DNA from: Planktosalinus sp963977065
GTDB taxonomy: Bacteria > Bacteroidota > Bacteroidia > Flavobacteriales > Flavobacteriaceae
Assembly (NCBI GenBank): GCA_963977065.1
Contig: CAXBNF010000009.1
Span: 40,691-104,690 of the forward strand
DNA length: 64,000 bases
Direction of reading: 5' to 3'
The notes under the pieces are model-generated. The model searched no databases and was not told the origin of the DNA. It saw only the letters and a program-made list of their open reading frames with translations. The first letter of the stretch is position 1. Every line of letters begins with the position of its first letter. Below are positions 43,092 through 52,707 of this stretch, piece after piece. Position numbers and translations under genes: made by a program.

Positions 43092-46000
43092 ATGAGCAAC
43101 CAATTATCAATAATGAAAGAACCAAACGTTTCAAACATAAACAAAAAAAGTGGACTCGATTATGTAGAAATTGATAAGGAGTATTATTATAAAATTAAAA
43201 ATAATGATACCATGCGCCCTTTTTTTATGAGTGTTGTGAGTGACTCAAATCACTGGATGTTTATTTCAAGCAACGGTGGTCTTACTGCCGGAAGAAAGAA
43301 TAGCGACAACGCTTTGTTTCCCTATTATACTGAAGATAAAATTACAGAATCTGCCGGTACAACCGGAAGCAAATCACTTTTTATTGTTGACCACAATGGC
43401 AGTAATTCCTTATGGGAACCATTCTCTAAACGAACCAAGGCTATCTTCAAAACCACCCGAAATCTTTATAAAAATCGTTACGGAAACAAAATTATTTTTG
43501 AAGAAATAAATCACGATTTGGAACTCACTTTTAGATACCAATGGAGTTCTTCAGACAGGTTTGGATTTGTAAAAAAATCAACCCTTATAAATCACAATGA
43601 CAATTCGCTTAACATATCACTTTTAGATGGAATCCAGAATATTATGCCTTATGGCGTAAGCGCAGATCTGCAAAATCAAAGCAGCAATCTGGTTGATGCT
43701 TACAAACGAAGTGAATTGGAACCAAAAAGTGGTTTAGGCATTTTCGCATTAAGCGCAATCATTGTTGACAAAGCAGAGCCCAGCGAGGCTTTAAAAGCAA
43801 ATGTAGCCTGGTCTCTTGGATTAGATAACCCCACTCATTTACTTTCAAGCTTACAACTGGATGAATTTAGAAACGGGAAAAACCTCATTCATGAATACGA
43901 TATTAAGGCTGAAAAAGGGGCCTATTTTGTGCATAAAAAAATTAAACTTAATGCAAATGCTCAAACAGAATGGTTGCTTGTAGCCGATGTAAATCAAAAC
44001 CACAGCTCCATTGCTTCACTTATTCATCAAATCAAAAACAACTCTCAACTTCATAAGGAAATATTCGAAGATATCAAGTTAGGTACTCAAAAACTTTTAA
44101 AATTATTAGCCTCTTCAGATGCTATTCAACTCACTTCAGATAGAGCCAGAGATACCAGACACCTTGCAAATACACTTTTCAATATCATGAGAGGTGGAAT
44201 TTTTGATAACAACTATCAAATAGAAAAGTGGGATTTTGAGAACTACCTTTCCTGCGCTAATAAAAAAGTTTCAAGAACCAGTGAAAAAATCATACAGAAA
44301 CTGCCCGATACATTTGCGCTTTCAACACTAAAAAAAATAGGTTATGAGAGTGATGATAAAAACTTTAGAAGACTTTGCCTGGAATATATGCCGCTCAAAT
44401 TCAGCAGAAGACACGGCGACCCAAGTAGGCCATGGAATAAATTTTCTATCAACACACGCAATGAAGTCGATGGATCAAAAATATTAGATTATGAAGGCAA
44501 CTGGAGAGATATCTTCCAAAACTGGGAAGCCCTCTCCATTTCCTATCCCGAGTTTATCGAGAGCATGATTCACAAATTTCTCAATGCAACCACTTTTGAT
44601 GGTTACAACCCATATCGAGTCACCAAAGATGGTTTTGATTGGGAGGTCATTGAAGAAAACGACCCCTGGTCTTACATTGGCTATTGGGGTGACCATCAAA
44701 TCATCTATTTACTAAAATTCTTGGAACTTCAGGAAAATCACAAACCAAAATCTCTCCAAAGCTTTTTTGACAAAGAATTGTTTGTCTATGCTAATGTGCC
44801 TTACAAAATTAAACCATATAAAGACCTCTTAAAAAACCCAAAAGACACCATTGAGTTTGACTATGAACTTGATGAAAAATTAAATATCAAAAAACAAGAA
44901 TTAGGAGCAGACGGCTTTTTGCTTAGAGACGAAAACCAATTTATTTGTAAAGTCAATTTTATCGAAAAAATGTTGGCAACCGTTCTTGCAAAAGTGTCAA
45001 ATTTTATCCCTGAAGCAGGAATTTGGCTCAACACCCAAAGACCTGAATGGAACGACGCAAATAATGCCCTGGTTGGAAACGGTGTGTCGATGGTAACGCT
45101 CTATTATCTGAGACGCTTTTTGAGTTTTTTCAATAAAATTATTTCAGACTCAAACCACAATCGTATTGAAATTTCACAAGAACTCTACGATTATTTTGAA
45201 AAAGTTGTCAAAACCCTCAAAACTCATGAACCTATTCTTAATGGAAAAATAAACGATTTAGAAAGAAAGAAATTCCTGGATGGTTTAGGTATGGCTGCTT
45301 CTTCTTACAGAACGACGATATACAATAAAGCGTTCTCTGGGAGAAAAAGTGCTCTGGAACTTACAAACCTAAGAAAGTTTATTGATGTCACACTAAAATT
45401 TATTGACCACACCATCATTGCAAACAAACGCTCAGATAACCTCTTTCACGCTTACAATTTGATGACAGTTACAGAAAATAAAGAAGTTTCTGTTTCTTAT
45501 TTAAACGAAATGCTTGAAGGTCAAGTAGCCGTTTTAAGTTCGGGATATCTATCTTCCAAAGAAAATCTTGAAGTGCTCAATGCTCTTAAAAGCAGTAAAC
45601 TCTTTAGACCAGACCAATACAGTTATATTTTATACCCAAACAAAGAACTGCCTTCTTTTTTAGAAAAAAACACACTCCCAAAAGAAAGAGTTGAACGCTC
45701 TGAACTTTTAACCAAAATGATTAAGGACAGGAACACACAGATTGTTGAAAAAGATCTGAAAGGAAACTATCATTTTAACGGAAATTTCAACAATGCCAAA
45801 GTCTTAGAACAAACCCTTAAGTCATTAAAAAGTTCAAGGTATGACAAATTAATCGAAAAAGAAACCCCACAGTTACTGCAACTTTTTGAATCGGTTTTCA
45901 ACCACAAAGAATTTACCGGAAGATCAGGTACTTTTTATGGTTATGAAGGTTTAGGCTCTATCTATTGGCATATGGTTTCAAAACTGCAACTCGCTGTTCA

Positions 46001-46568
46001 GGAGTGCTGTTTGAAAGCCATTCGTGAAAACGAAAGTGCAGAAGTTATTGGTAAACTTCTGGAGCATTATTATGAAATCAATGAAGGTATTGGGGTGCAT
46101 AAATCTCCAAAACTATATGGAGCCTTCCCAACTGATCCTTACTCACACACCCCGGCAGGTAAAGGAGCACAACAGCCAGGTATGACCGGACAAGTAAAAG
46201 AAGATATTCTTAGCCGCTTTGGAGAACTGGGTGTTTTTGTAAACAATGGGAAGCTCTACTTTCACCCTTGTTTGCTGCGTAAAGAAGAAGAGTTTTTAAA
46301 AGAACCTGCCTCCTTTTCTTTTGTTGATGTTCATCAAAACAAGCAAGAATTTGAATTGGGAACAAACTCACTGGCATTTACATACTGCCAAATACCGGTG
46401 GTTTATAAGCTTAGTGAATCTGAAAGTCTTATTCTCACATTTGCAGATGGAAAAACTGAAAATTCATCATCACTTCAACTCGATGAAGAAAACAGCAATA
46501 AAGTATTCAAAAGAACTGGTGAAATCATAAAAATTGACGTGTTTTTAACCTCAAAATATTTAAAATGA
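43092..46568 (+). CDS. GH149-type beta-1,3-glucan phosphorylase
   Basis: 1158 residues, no signal peptide, so cytoplasmic. Size and motifs match family GH149 (beta-1,3-oligoglucan phosphorylases, related to GH94): RHGDPSRPWNKFSI, NWRDIFQNWEALS, NDPWSYIGYWGDHQ, and a late GYEGLGSIYWHMVSKL. The Asp-rich DPWSYIG region (D524) lies in the catalytic barrel. Such enzymes split laminari-oligosaccharides with phosphate to glucose-1-phosphate, saving ATP. A second in-frame ATG lies at 43113. The stop overlaps the following GH17 start (ATGA). It heads PUL operon 2. Confidence 0.87.
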   Translation: MSNQLSIMKEPNVSNINKKSGLDYVEIDKEYYYKIKNNDTMRPFFMSVVSDSNHWMFISSNGGLTAGRKNSDNALFPYYTEDKITESAGTTGSKSLFIVDHNGSNSLWEPFSKRTKAIFKTTRNLYKNRYGNKIIFEEINHDLELTFRYQWSSSDRFGFVKKSTLINHNDNSLNISLLDGIQNIMPYGVSADLQNQSSNLVDAYKRSELEPKSGLGIFALSAIIVDKAEPSEALKANVAWSLGLDNPTHLLSSLQLDEFRNGKNLIHEYDIKAEKGAYFVHKKIKLNANAQTEWLLVADVNQNHSSIASLIHQIKNNSQLHKEIFEDIKLGTQKLLKLLASSDAIQLTSDRARDTRHLANTLFNIMRGGIFDNNYQIEKWDFENYLSCANKKVSRTSEKIIQKLPDTFALSTLKKIGYESDDKNFRRLCLEYMPLKFSRRHGDPSRPWNKFSINTRNEVDGSKILDYEGNWRDIFQNWEALSISYPEFIESMIHKFLNATTFDGYNPYRVTKDGFDWEVIEENDPWSYIGYWGDHQIIYLLKFLELQENHKPKSLQSFFDKELFVYANVPYKIKPYKDLLKNPKDTIEFDYELDEKLNIKKQELGADGFLLRDENQFICKVNFIEKMLATVLAKVSNFIPEAGIWLNTQRPEWNDANNALVGNGVSMVTLYYLRRFLSFFNKIISDSNHNRIEISQELYDYFEKVVKTLKTHEPILNGKINDLERKKFLDGLGMAASSYRTTIYNKAFSGRKSALELTNLRKFIDVTLKFIDHTIIANKRSDNLFHAYNLMTVTENKEVSVSYLNEMLEGQVAVLSSGYLSSKENLEVLNALKSSKLFRPDQYSYILYPNKELPSFLEKNTLPKERVERSELLTKMIKDRNTQIVEKDLKGNYHFNGNFNNAKVLEQTLKSLKSSRYDKLIEKETPQLLQLFESVFNHKEFTGRSGTFYGYEGLGSIYWHMVSKLQLAVQECCLKAIRENESAEVIGKLLEHYYEINEGIGVHKSPKLYGAFPTDPYSHTPAGKGAQQPGMTGQVKEDILSRFGELGVFVNNGKLYFHPCLLRKEEEFLKEPASFSFVDVHQNKQEFELGTNSLAFTYCQIPVVYKLSESESLILTFADGKTENSSSLQLDEENSNKVFKRTGEIIKIDVFLTSKYLK

Positions 46569-47848
46569 GATCATTAATTCACATACTCTGTAAACTTTCG
46601 GGCATTATTTTAATAATGCTACTAACTGTTTCTTGTAAAAATGTCACTCCCCAAATGAATGAAAACAAACAACTAAGTCCCTCACAAGTTTTTGGTAATC
46701 CAAATTTGAAAGCGATCTCTTTTGGCGGTTATCGTGATGCCAATCACGATATTGAACCCACCGTGGAGCAGCTAAAAGAGGATATGAAAATACTCGCAGC
46801 AATGGGAGTTCACCTTTTACGCACTTACAAAGTGCATAAACCCCACGCCTCCAATGTGCTGGAAGCCATACACCAAATCAAGCAGGAAGATCCGGAGTTT
46901 GAAATGTATGTAGTGCTGGGAGCCTGGATTAATTGTAAAGACGCCTTCACAGACAACCCAAACCACAATGAAGAAGACGAAGAAGCTAACAAATGGGAAA
47001 TCAATCGCACCGTCGAACTTGCAAATCAATATCCTGATATCGTTAAAGCGATCGCTGTGGGTAACGAAGCAATGGTCAAATGGGCAGAAAGTTACTTTGT
47101 GCAACCGGGAGTAATTCTCAAATGGGTCAACTACCTGCAAGACCTCAAAAAGAACGGAAAATTAACAAGCGATTTGTGGATTACAAGTTCAGACAACTTT
47201 GCGTCCTGGGGTGGCGGTGACTCAGAATACCACGTCCCCGATTTAGATAAACTCATTCACGCAGTCGATTTTCTCATGGTGCATACCTACCCAATGCATG
47301 ACACCCACTACAATCCGGATTTTTGGCTTACGCCAAAAAATGAAGAGACTCTCAGTGAGATGGAAAAAATTAACGCAGCTATGTTACGCGCTAAAGCCTA
47401 TGCCCAAAAGCAATACAAATCGGTTATAGCATATATGAAATCGCTGGGTGTTAACAAGCCGGTTCATATAGGTGAAACCGGCTGGGCAAGCTCCTCAGAT
47501 GGGTTTTATGGCCCTGACGGCTCTAAAGCCTGTGATGAATACAAAGAAGGAATTTATTATAAGCACATGCGGGAATGGACCCAAAAAGACAGCATTAGTT
47601 GTTTTTATTTTGAGGCCTTTGATGAGCCATGGAAAGATGCAGCAAACCCTGCAGGTTCTGAAAATCATTTTGGTTTATTTACTGTCGATGGTCAAGCAAA
47701 ATATGCCCTCTGGGATCTTGTCGATCAAGGTGTTTTTGAGGGTCTAACAAGAGACGGAAACCCCATTAGAAAAACCCAAAACGGCGATGAAAGTAAAATA
47801 ATTGAAGCATCATTAGCCCCTCCTATGAAAACAAAAAGAAACAAATAA
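46565..47848 (+). CDS. GH17 beta-1,3-glucanase lipoprotein
   Basis: 427 residues, lipobox TVSC. GH17 TIM barrel with acid/base in AVGNEAM (E168) and nucleophile in HIGETGW (E304). The start of the barrel reads KAISFGGYRDANHDIEPT. Secreted laminarinases of this type are part of known flavobacterial laminarin loci and act on debranched beta-1,3-glucan. Anchored by lipid in the periplasm or at the outer surface. Translationally coupled to the phosphorylase and 1 base from the GH30 gene. Confidence 0.94.
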   Translation: MRSLIHILCKLSGIILIMLLTVSCKNVTPQMNENKQLSPSQVFGNPNLKAISFGGYRDANHDIEPTVEQLKEDMKILAAMGVHLLRTYKVHKPHASNVLEAIHQIKQEDPEFEMYVVLGAWINCKDAFTDNPNHNEEDEEANKWEINRTVELANQYPDIVKAIAVGNEAMVKWAESYFVQPGVILKWVNYLQDLKKNGKLTSDLWITSSDNFASWGGGDSEYHVPDLDKLIHAVDFLMVHTYPMHDTHYNPDFWLTPKNEETLSEMEKINAAMLRAKAYAQKQYKSVIAYMKSLGVNKPVHIGETGWASSSDGFYGPDGSKACDEYKEGIYYKHMREWTQKDSISCFYFEAFDEPWKDAANPAGSENHFGLFTVDGQAKYALWDLVDQGVFEGLTRDGNPIRKTQNGDESKIIEASLAPPMKTKRNK

Positions 47849-47849
47849 A

Positions 47850-49379
47850 ATGATTTTAAAAATTAATGACATACCATTTTCACACAGTAAGTTACTGCTC
47901 ATGTTGCTTTGGTTTCCTGTCATTATAGTATCAATCGTGAGTTGCGAACAATCAAATACCATGAAAATAGAAGTCTATGAAACTTCCGCAGCGGGAAATC
48001 ATTTAGCATCCATTACAGAATTTCCTAGGCAAAATTCAGAAAACAAAATTTCAATTCACCCGGAGGAAACATTTCAGGAAATTCTAGGTTTTGGCGGCTC
48101 ATTCACTGAAGCATCTGGGCATCTTCTCAACCAAATCAGCCCTGAAAACAGAACAAAAATCCTGGAAGCCTATTTTAGTGAAAAGGGAGCAAACTATTCC
48201 TTAACGCGCACACACATCAACTCCTGTGATTTTTCTTTGAGCCAATATGCTTATTCTGATGACCCTACTGATTTTGAATTGGAAAAATTCTCTATTGAAC
48301 CAGACAGAGATGATATCATTCCTATGATTCTGGATGCTAAAGCCATTTCACCCCAAGGCTTTAAAATTATTTCCTCTCCCTGGACTGCACCGCCTTATAT
48401 GAAGGATAACAACGACTGGGTGGGTGGAAAGCTCCTGCCGGAATATTATGATACCTGGGCGCTGTATTTTGCTAAATACATTCATGCCTTTCAAAAAGAA
48501 GGCATCGATATTTGGGGCATTACAGTGGAAAATGAGCCTTTGGGGAACTCAAACAATTGGGAAAGTATGCACTACTCAGCAGAAGAAATGACTCACTTTG
48601 TCAAAAATCATTTGGGCCCCAAAATGGAGTCTGAAGGTCTTGAAAGTGTAAAGATTTTGGGTTATGATCAAAATCGGGACCACCTCAAAGAATGGGTGGA
48701 TGTGATGTATGCCGATGAAGCTTCAGCAAAATACTTTGACGGCACAGCCATTCACTGGTATGCAAGCACTTTTGAAGTCTTCCCGGAGGCATTGCAATAT
48801 GCACATCAAAAAGCACCCAATGATTATTTGATTCAAACCGAAGCATGTATTGACGCTCAGGTACCTGTATGGCAGGACGACGCCTGGTACTGGAAAAAAG
48901 AAGCCACAGATTGGGGCTGGACGTGGGCTTCTGAAGAAAACAAACACCTCCATCCAAAATATGTTCCGGTCTATCGATATGCAAATGATATGATTGGGTG
49001 TTTGAACAATTGGGTAAACGGCTGGATTGACTGGAATATGGTGCTTGATAAACAAGGAGGGCCCAACTGGTTCGAAAACTGGTGTATTGCCCCCGTGATC
49101 GTTGACCCTGAAAACGACGAAGTCTATTTCACCCCTTTGTATTACACCATGGCCCATTTCAGTAAATTTATAAGGCCCGGCGCCAAACGTATTGGATGGA
49201 AAAGCGCCGATACTTCACTCCAAGTTACAGCTGCCCAAAACCCCGATGGAAGTATCGTGGTCATACTTTTAAATCAGGAAAATGAAGTTAAGAATTTCAA
49301 TTTGCAGCTCGATAATTTTACAAAAACAATAACCATCGACGGTCAAGCGCTTCAAACAATTGTACTCAATCCAAACTAA
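47850..49379 (+). CDS. GH30 beta-1,6-glucosidase (debranching) lipoprotein
   Basis: 509 residues; lipobox SIVSC. GH30 subfamily 1-type fold: GFGGSFTEASGHLLN, acid/base in TVENEP (E229) and nucleophile in QTEACID (E331), followed by the C-terminal beta domain. In marine Flavobacteriaceae, GH30 enzymes of this kind remove beta-1,6-linked glucose branches from laminarin so that GH16 and GH17 enzymes can proceed. Context (GH17 on both sides) supports that role. Confidence 0.94.
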   Translation: MILKINDIPFSHSKLLLMLLWFPVIIVSIVSCEQSNTMKIEVYETSAAGNHLASITEFPRQNSENKISIHPEETFQEILGFGGSFTEASGHLLNQISPENRTKILEAYFSEKGANYSLTRTHINSCDFSLSQYAYSDDPTDFELEKFSIEPDRDDIIPMILDAKAISPQGFKIISSPWTAPPYMKDNNDWVGGKLLPEYYDTWALYFAKYIHAFQKEGIDIWGITVENEPLGNSNNWESMHYSAEEMTHFVKNHLGPKMESEGLESVKILGYDQNRDHLKEWVDVMYADEASAKYFDGTAIHWYASTFEVFPEALQYAHQKAPNDYLIQTEACIDAQVPVWQDDAWYWKKEATDWGWTWASEENKHLHPKYVPVYRYANDMIGCLNNWVNGWIDWNMVLDKQGGPNWFENWCIAPVIVDPENDEVYFTPLYYTMAHFSKFIRPGAKRIGWKSADTSLQVTAAQNPDGSIVVILLNQENEVKNFNLQLDNFTKTITIDGQALQTIVLNPN

Positions 49380-49385
49380 AATTAA

Positions 49386-51782
49386 ATGGAAAAACAAGCA
49401 ACCACTCACGGTAAAGTAGCATTTGGTCAAAAAGTGGCCTTTGGTTTGGGAATGTTAGCCAATCAAATGTTTCCGGCAGCGTTGGGAATTTTTATGGTAG
49501 TGCTTGTACAAGACCTCGGCTTTCCGGGGTGGATGTGGGGTATCTTGTTTTTTCTGCCTAGAGTATTTGACTCCATCACAGACCCCATTATGGGATTTAT
49601 CTCAGACAATACGCGCTCAGTCTGGGGACGCAGGCGACAATATGTTTTCATAGGAGCCATTATTATGGGAATCTCCTTTATCATCATGTGGCAGCTGTAT
49701 CGCGAAAATGGTGTAGATTACAATTTTTATTACTTCTTGCTTTGGTCGTTTGTGTTTTATTTAGGCTTGACCATCTTCAGTGTGCCCTATGTGGCAATGG
49801 GTTATGAAATGAGTGATAATTTTCATGAACGCACAAATATTATGGCCGTTGCCCAATGGATAGGACAATGGGCCTGGGTTATTGCGCCTTGGTTTTGGGT
49901 AGTTATGTATGACCCGGAATGGTTTCCAAACGCAGATACCGCAACACGCACATTAGCAGTTTGGGTTGGTATAGCTTGTACAGTGTTAGCAGTGATGCCT
50001 GCTATTTTTATTAAAAGCAAATCAACAAAAAACGATAGCTCCCTTACCCCCATCACGTTCAGAACTGTTGGAAGCAGTTTAAAACAAATCCTTATTGGAT
50101 TTAAAGAAGCTTTTGCCTCTGTACCTTTCAGAAAACTCTGTATATCTACATTCCTCATTTTCAACGCTTTTAACACCATAGCTGCATTTTCATTTTTTAT
50201 TGTTGTTTATCATTTGTTTAATGGTAATGCCGAAGCCGCAGGAATATGGCCAACGCTCTTTGGTAGTTTGGGTGCAATAGTCACAACATTTTTAGTCATT
50301 CCTATTGTTGCCAAAATGTCAAGGGTAATGGGCAAAAAAAATGCCTTTCTTTGGTCGCAAGGAATATCAATAATTGGCTACATACTGTTGTGGTTTTTAT
50401 TCATTCCCGGCAAACCCTATATGTTCATTTTTGCTTTACCCTTCTTCTCTTTTGGAATAGGAAGTCTATTTACATTAATGATGTCAATGACAGCAGATGT
50501 TTGTGACTTAGACGAATTAAATACCGGAAAAAGAAGGGAAGGAATTTTTGGAGCAATCTATTGGTGGATGGTAAAATTTGGATTTGCCATCGCAGGCTTA
50601 CTGAGCGGAATCATAATCTCTGCGGTGGGCTTTGTCCCGGGAGCAGAATCGCAAACAGAAGGAGCTGTGACAGGATTGCGCCTTTTTTATTCAGGAATTC
50701 CCATTTTAGGAACATTAATTGCCATGTATGTGATGCGCAATTATGATCTAACCGAACAAAAAGCCAATGAAATTCAAGCTCAATTAGCCCTCAGAAAAAA
50801 ACCAAAACCTTCAGGGTATGGATCTGCCAGAATAATTCCCGGAATCCAATTAAAAGAATTAACAAAAGCAGAAATTTTAGACCGTTTCCCAAACTATTAC
50901 AGCACACCCATCGATGCAGAAACACTCGATGCAGAGATTTTACAATCACACTTTACTGAAACCTTTGAAAAAGGAATGCACGGTATCTGCTTTAGCCCTT
51001 TTGAGGAAAATCAAAATCCCGGTGACCCTATCACAGAAAAGCAAATAAGAAAACGTCTCGCCGTTTTGAAACCACACAGTGATTGGATAAGAGTGTTTTC
51101 TTGTACAAACGGCCACGAAAACATACCGGCCATTGCTAAAGAAATGGGTTTCAAAATACTCATGGGAGCCTGGTTGGGTAAAAATGATGAAAAAAACAAT
51201 AAAGAAATACAATCTCTTTTAGAGTTGATGGAACAAAATCTAGTAGATATGGCAGCGGTTGGAAATGAGGTGCTATTTAGGGAGGAGTTGCAAGAAGAAA
51301 AACTCATTAATTATATCAGCCAAGTGAAAAGGAAAGCAAAAGGAATTCCTGTGGGATATGTTGATGTATATTATGAATTTTTCAACCGCCCGGCACTTGT
51401 TGAAGCTTGTGATGTCATAATGATTAATTGCTATCCATTCTGGGAAGGTGCACACATTGATTATGCCGGTTTATACCTCCAGGAAATGTATGAAAAGACA
51501 AAAGCCATAGCACAAAACAAAAAAGTCATCATTTCTGAAACAGGTTGGCCCGCAAAAGGAAAAGTTGAAGATGAGGCAGTCCCTTCAAAAACCAATGTAA
51601 TGAAGTATTATATAAATATTCAACATTGGGCAAATTATGCTCACGTGGACTTATTCTATTTCTCTTCATTTGATGAGTCCTGGAAAATACACGATGAAGG
51701 CTGGGCAGGTACCTCCTGGGGTCTATGGGACGCTAACGAAAAGTTTAAATTTCCAATAGATCAAAACTTAATATTAAAATAA
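49386..51782 (+). CDS. Sugar:cation symporter (GPH/MFS) fused to a cytoplasmic GH17 domain
   Basis: 798 residues. Residues 1 to about 455 are a 12-helix symporter of the glycoside-pentoside-hexuronide group (FDSITDPIMGFISDNTRS, then VPYVAMGYEMSDNF). A charged linker (about 455-510) leads to a full GH17 domain (about 510-790) with GNEVLF (E628) and ISETGWPAK (E718). An even number of helices puts the GH17 domain in the cytoplasm. The arrangement couples entry of laminari-oligosaccharides to hydrolysis. The GH17 part is clearly paralogous to the next gene, so it arose by local duplication and fusion. No frameshift is needed to read through the joint. Confidence 0.93.
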   Translation: MEKQATTHGKVAFGQKVAFGLGMLANQMFPAALGIFMVVLVQDLGFPGWMWGILFFLPRVFDSITDPIMGFISDNTRSVWGRRRQYVFIGAIIMGISFIIMWQLYRENGVDYNFYYFLLWSFVFYLGLTIFSVPYVAMGYEMSDNFHERTNIMAVAQWIGQWAWVIAPWFWVVMYDPEWFPNADTATRTLAVWVGIACTVLAVMPAIFIKSKSTKNDSSLTPITFRTVGSSLKQILIGFKEAFASVPFRKLCISTFLIFNAFNTIAAFSFFIVVYHLFNGNAEAAGIWPTLFGSLGAIVTTFLVIPIVAKMSRVMGKKNAFLWSQGISIIGYILLWFLFIPGKPYMFIFALPFFSFGIGSLFTLMMSMTADVCDLDELNTGKRREGIFGAIYWWMVKFGFAIAGLLSGIIISAVGFVPGAESQTEGAVTGLRLFYSGIPILGTLIAMYVMRNYDLTEQKANEIQAQLALRKKPKPSGYGSARIIPGIQLKELTKAEILDRFPNYYSTPIDAETLDAEILQSHFTETFEKGMHGICFSPFEENQNPGDPITEKQIRKRLAVLKPHSDWIRVFSCTNGHENIPAIAKEMGFKILMGAWLGKNDEKNNKEIQSLLELMEQNLVDMAAVGNEVLFREELQEEKLINYISQVKRKAKGIPVGYVDVYYEFFNRPALVEACDVIMINCYPFWEGAHIDYAGLYLQEMYEKTKAIAQNKKVIISETGWPAKGKVEDEAVPSKTNVMKYYINIQHWANYAHVDLFYFSSFDESWKIHDEGWAGTSWGLWDANEKFKFPIDQNLILK

Positions 51783-51789
51783 AAATAGT

Positions 51790-52707
51790 ATGTCATATAG
51801 AAAAGAGCGGGTATTAGAAGGCGGATGGCTGGAATACCTATTAAAGTTTAAAGAAATTAAATTCCCCGAAGTTTCTTCAGAAAAGGAACTTAAAGCTTTA
51901 CTCCATAAAATTTTAAACAACGGTATTCACGGATTTTGTTTTAGTTTGTATGAAGATGGCCAACAACCCGGCGATATCATAAGTGAAGCTCAAGTGCGGC
52001 GCCGTATGGAAATTCTCCAACCGGTCTCTAAATGGGTTCGTTCTTTTTCGTGTACTGACGGCAACGAACACATCCCAAAAATTGCCAAAGAAATGGGTTT
52101 AAAAACCTTGGTAGGTGCATGGTTGGGAGATGACCCTGAGATAAATAAACGTGAAATTGAAGGCCTCATTGAATTATCAAACAAAGGACTTGTTGATATT
52201 GCAGCAGTGGGTAATGAAGTGATGTACCGCAAAGACTTGTGCGAAGATGAACTGCTGGATTTTATGTATCATGTTAAAAATGCCATCCCAAAGGAAATTC
52301 CTGTGGGCTATGTAGATGCTTATTATGAATTTTCAGCACGCCCTCGCATCACTGAGGCTTGCGATGTGATACTTACTAACTGTTATCCATACTGGGAAGG
52401 TTGCCCGTTTGAATATTCTTTGGAGCATATGAATCAAATGTATCATCAAGCCAAAGCTGCCGGAAATGGTAAAAAAGTCATCATCACAGAAACAGGTTGG
52501 CCTAGTCAAGGTAACGGCTTTAAAGGTGCTACACCTTCTTATGTGAATGCTTTAAATTATTTTATCAGAACACAACTTTGGGCACAAGCCAATGAGATTG
52601 AAGTCTTCTACTTTTCCTCCTTTGATGAGTCCTGGAAAGTAGGTGCCGAAGGAGATGTGGGTGCTTATTGGGGAATTTGGGATAAAAACGAAAAAATGAA
52701 ATTTTAA
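51790..52707 (+). CDS. Cytoplasmic GH17 glucanase, paralogue of the fused domain
   Basis: 305 residues, no signal peptide. GH17 catalytic residues are present (GNEVMY, E143; ITETGWPSQ, E234). It aligns with the symporter-fused GH17 domain along its length (shared IAKEMG, GAWLG, FYFSSFDESWK). Probably hydrolyses imported laminari-oligosaccharides. Begins 7 bases after the fusion gene and overlaps the next gene by 1 base (TAATG). Confidence 0.93.
   Translation: MSYRKERVLEGGWLEYLLKFKEIKFPEVSSEKELKALLHKILNNGIHGFCFSLYEDGQQPGDIISEAQVRRRMEILQPVSKWVRSFSCTDGNEHIPKIAKEMGLKTLVGAWLGDDPEINKREIEGLIELSNKGLVDIAAVGNEVMYRKDLCEDELLDFMYHVKNAIPKEIPVGYVDAYYEFSARPRITEACDVILTNCYPYWEGCPFEYSLEHMNQMYHQAKAAGNGKKVIITETGWPSQGNGFKGATPSYVNALNYFIRTQLWAQANEIEVFYFSSFDESWKVGAEGDVGAYWGIWDKNEKMKF

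Noticed and set aside
48685..49157. Reverse-strand open frames inside the GH30 gene
   Set aside because: Two overlapping shadows in different frames with no recognisable domain, opposite a gene with complete catalytic motifs.
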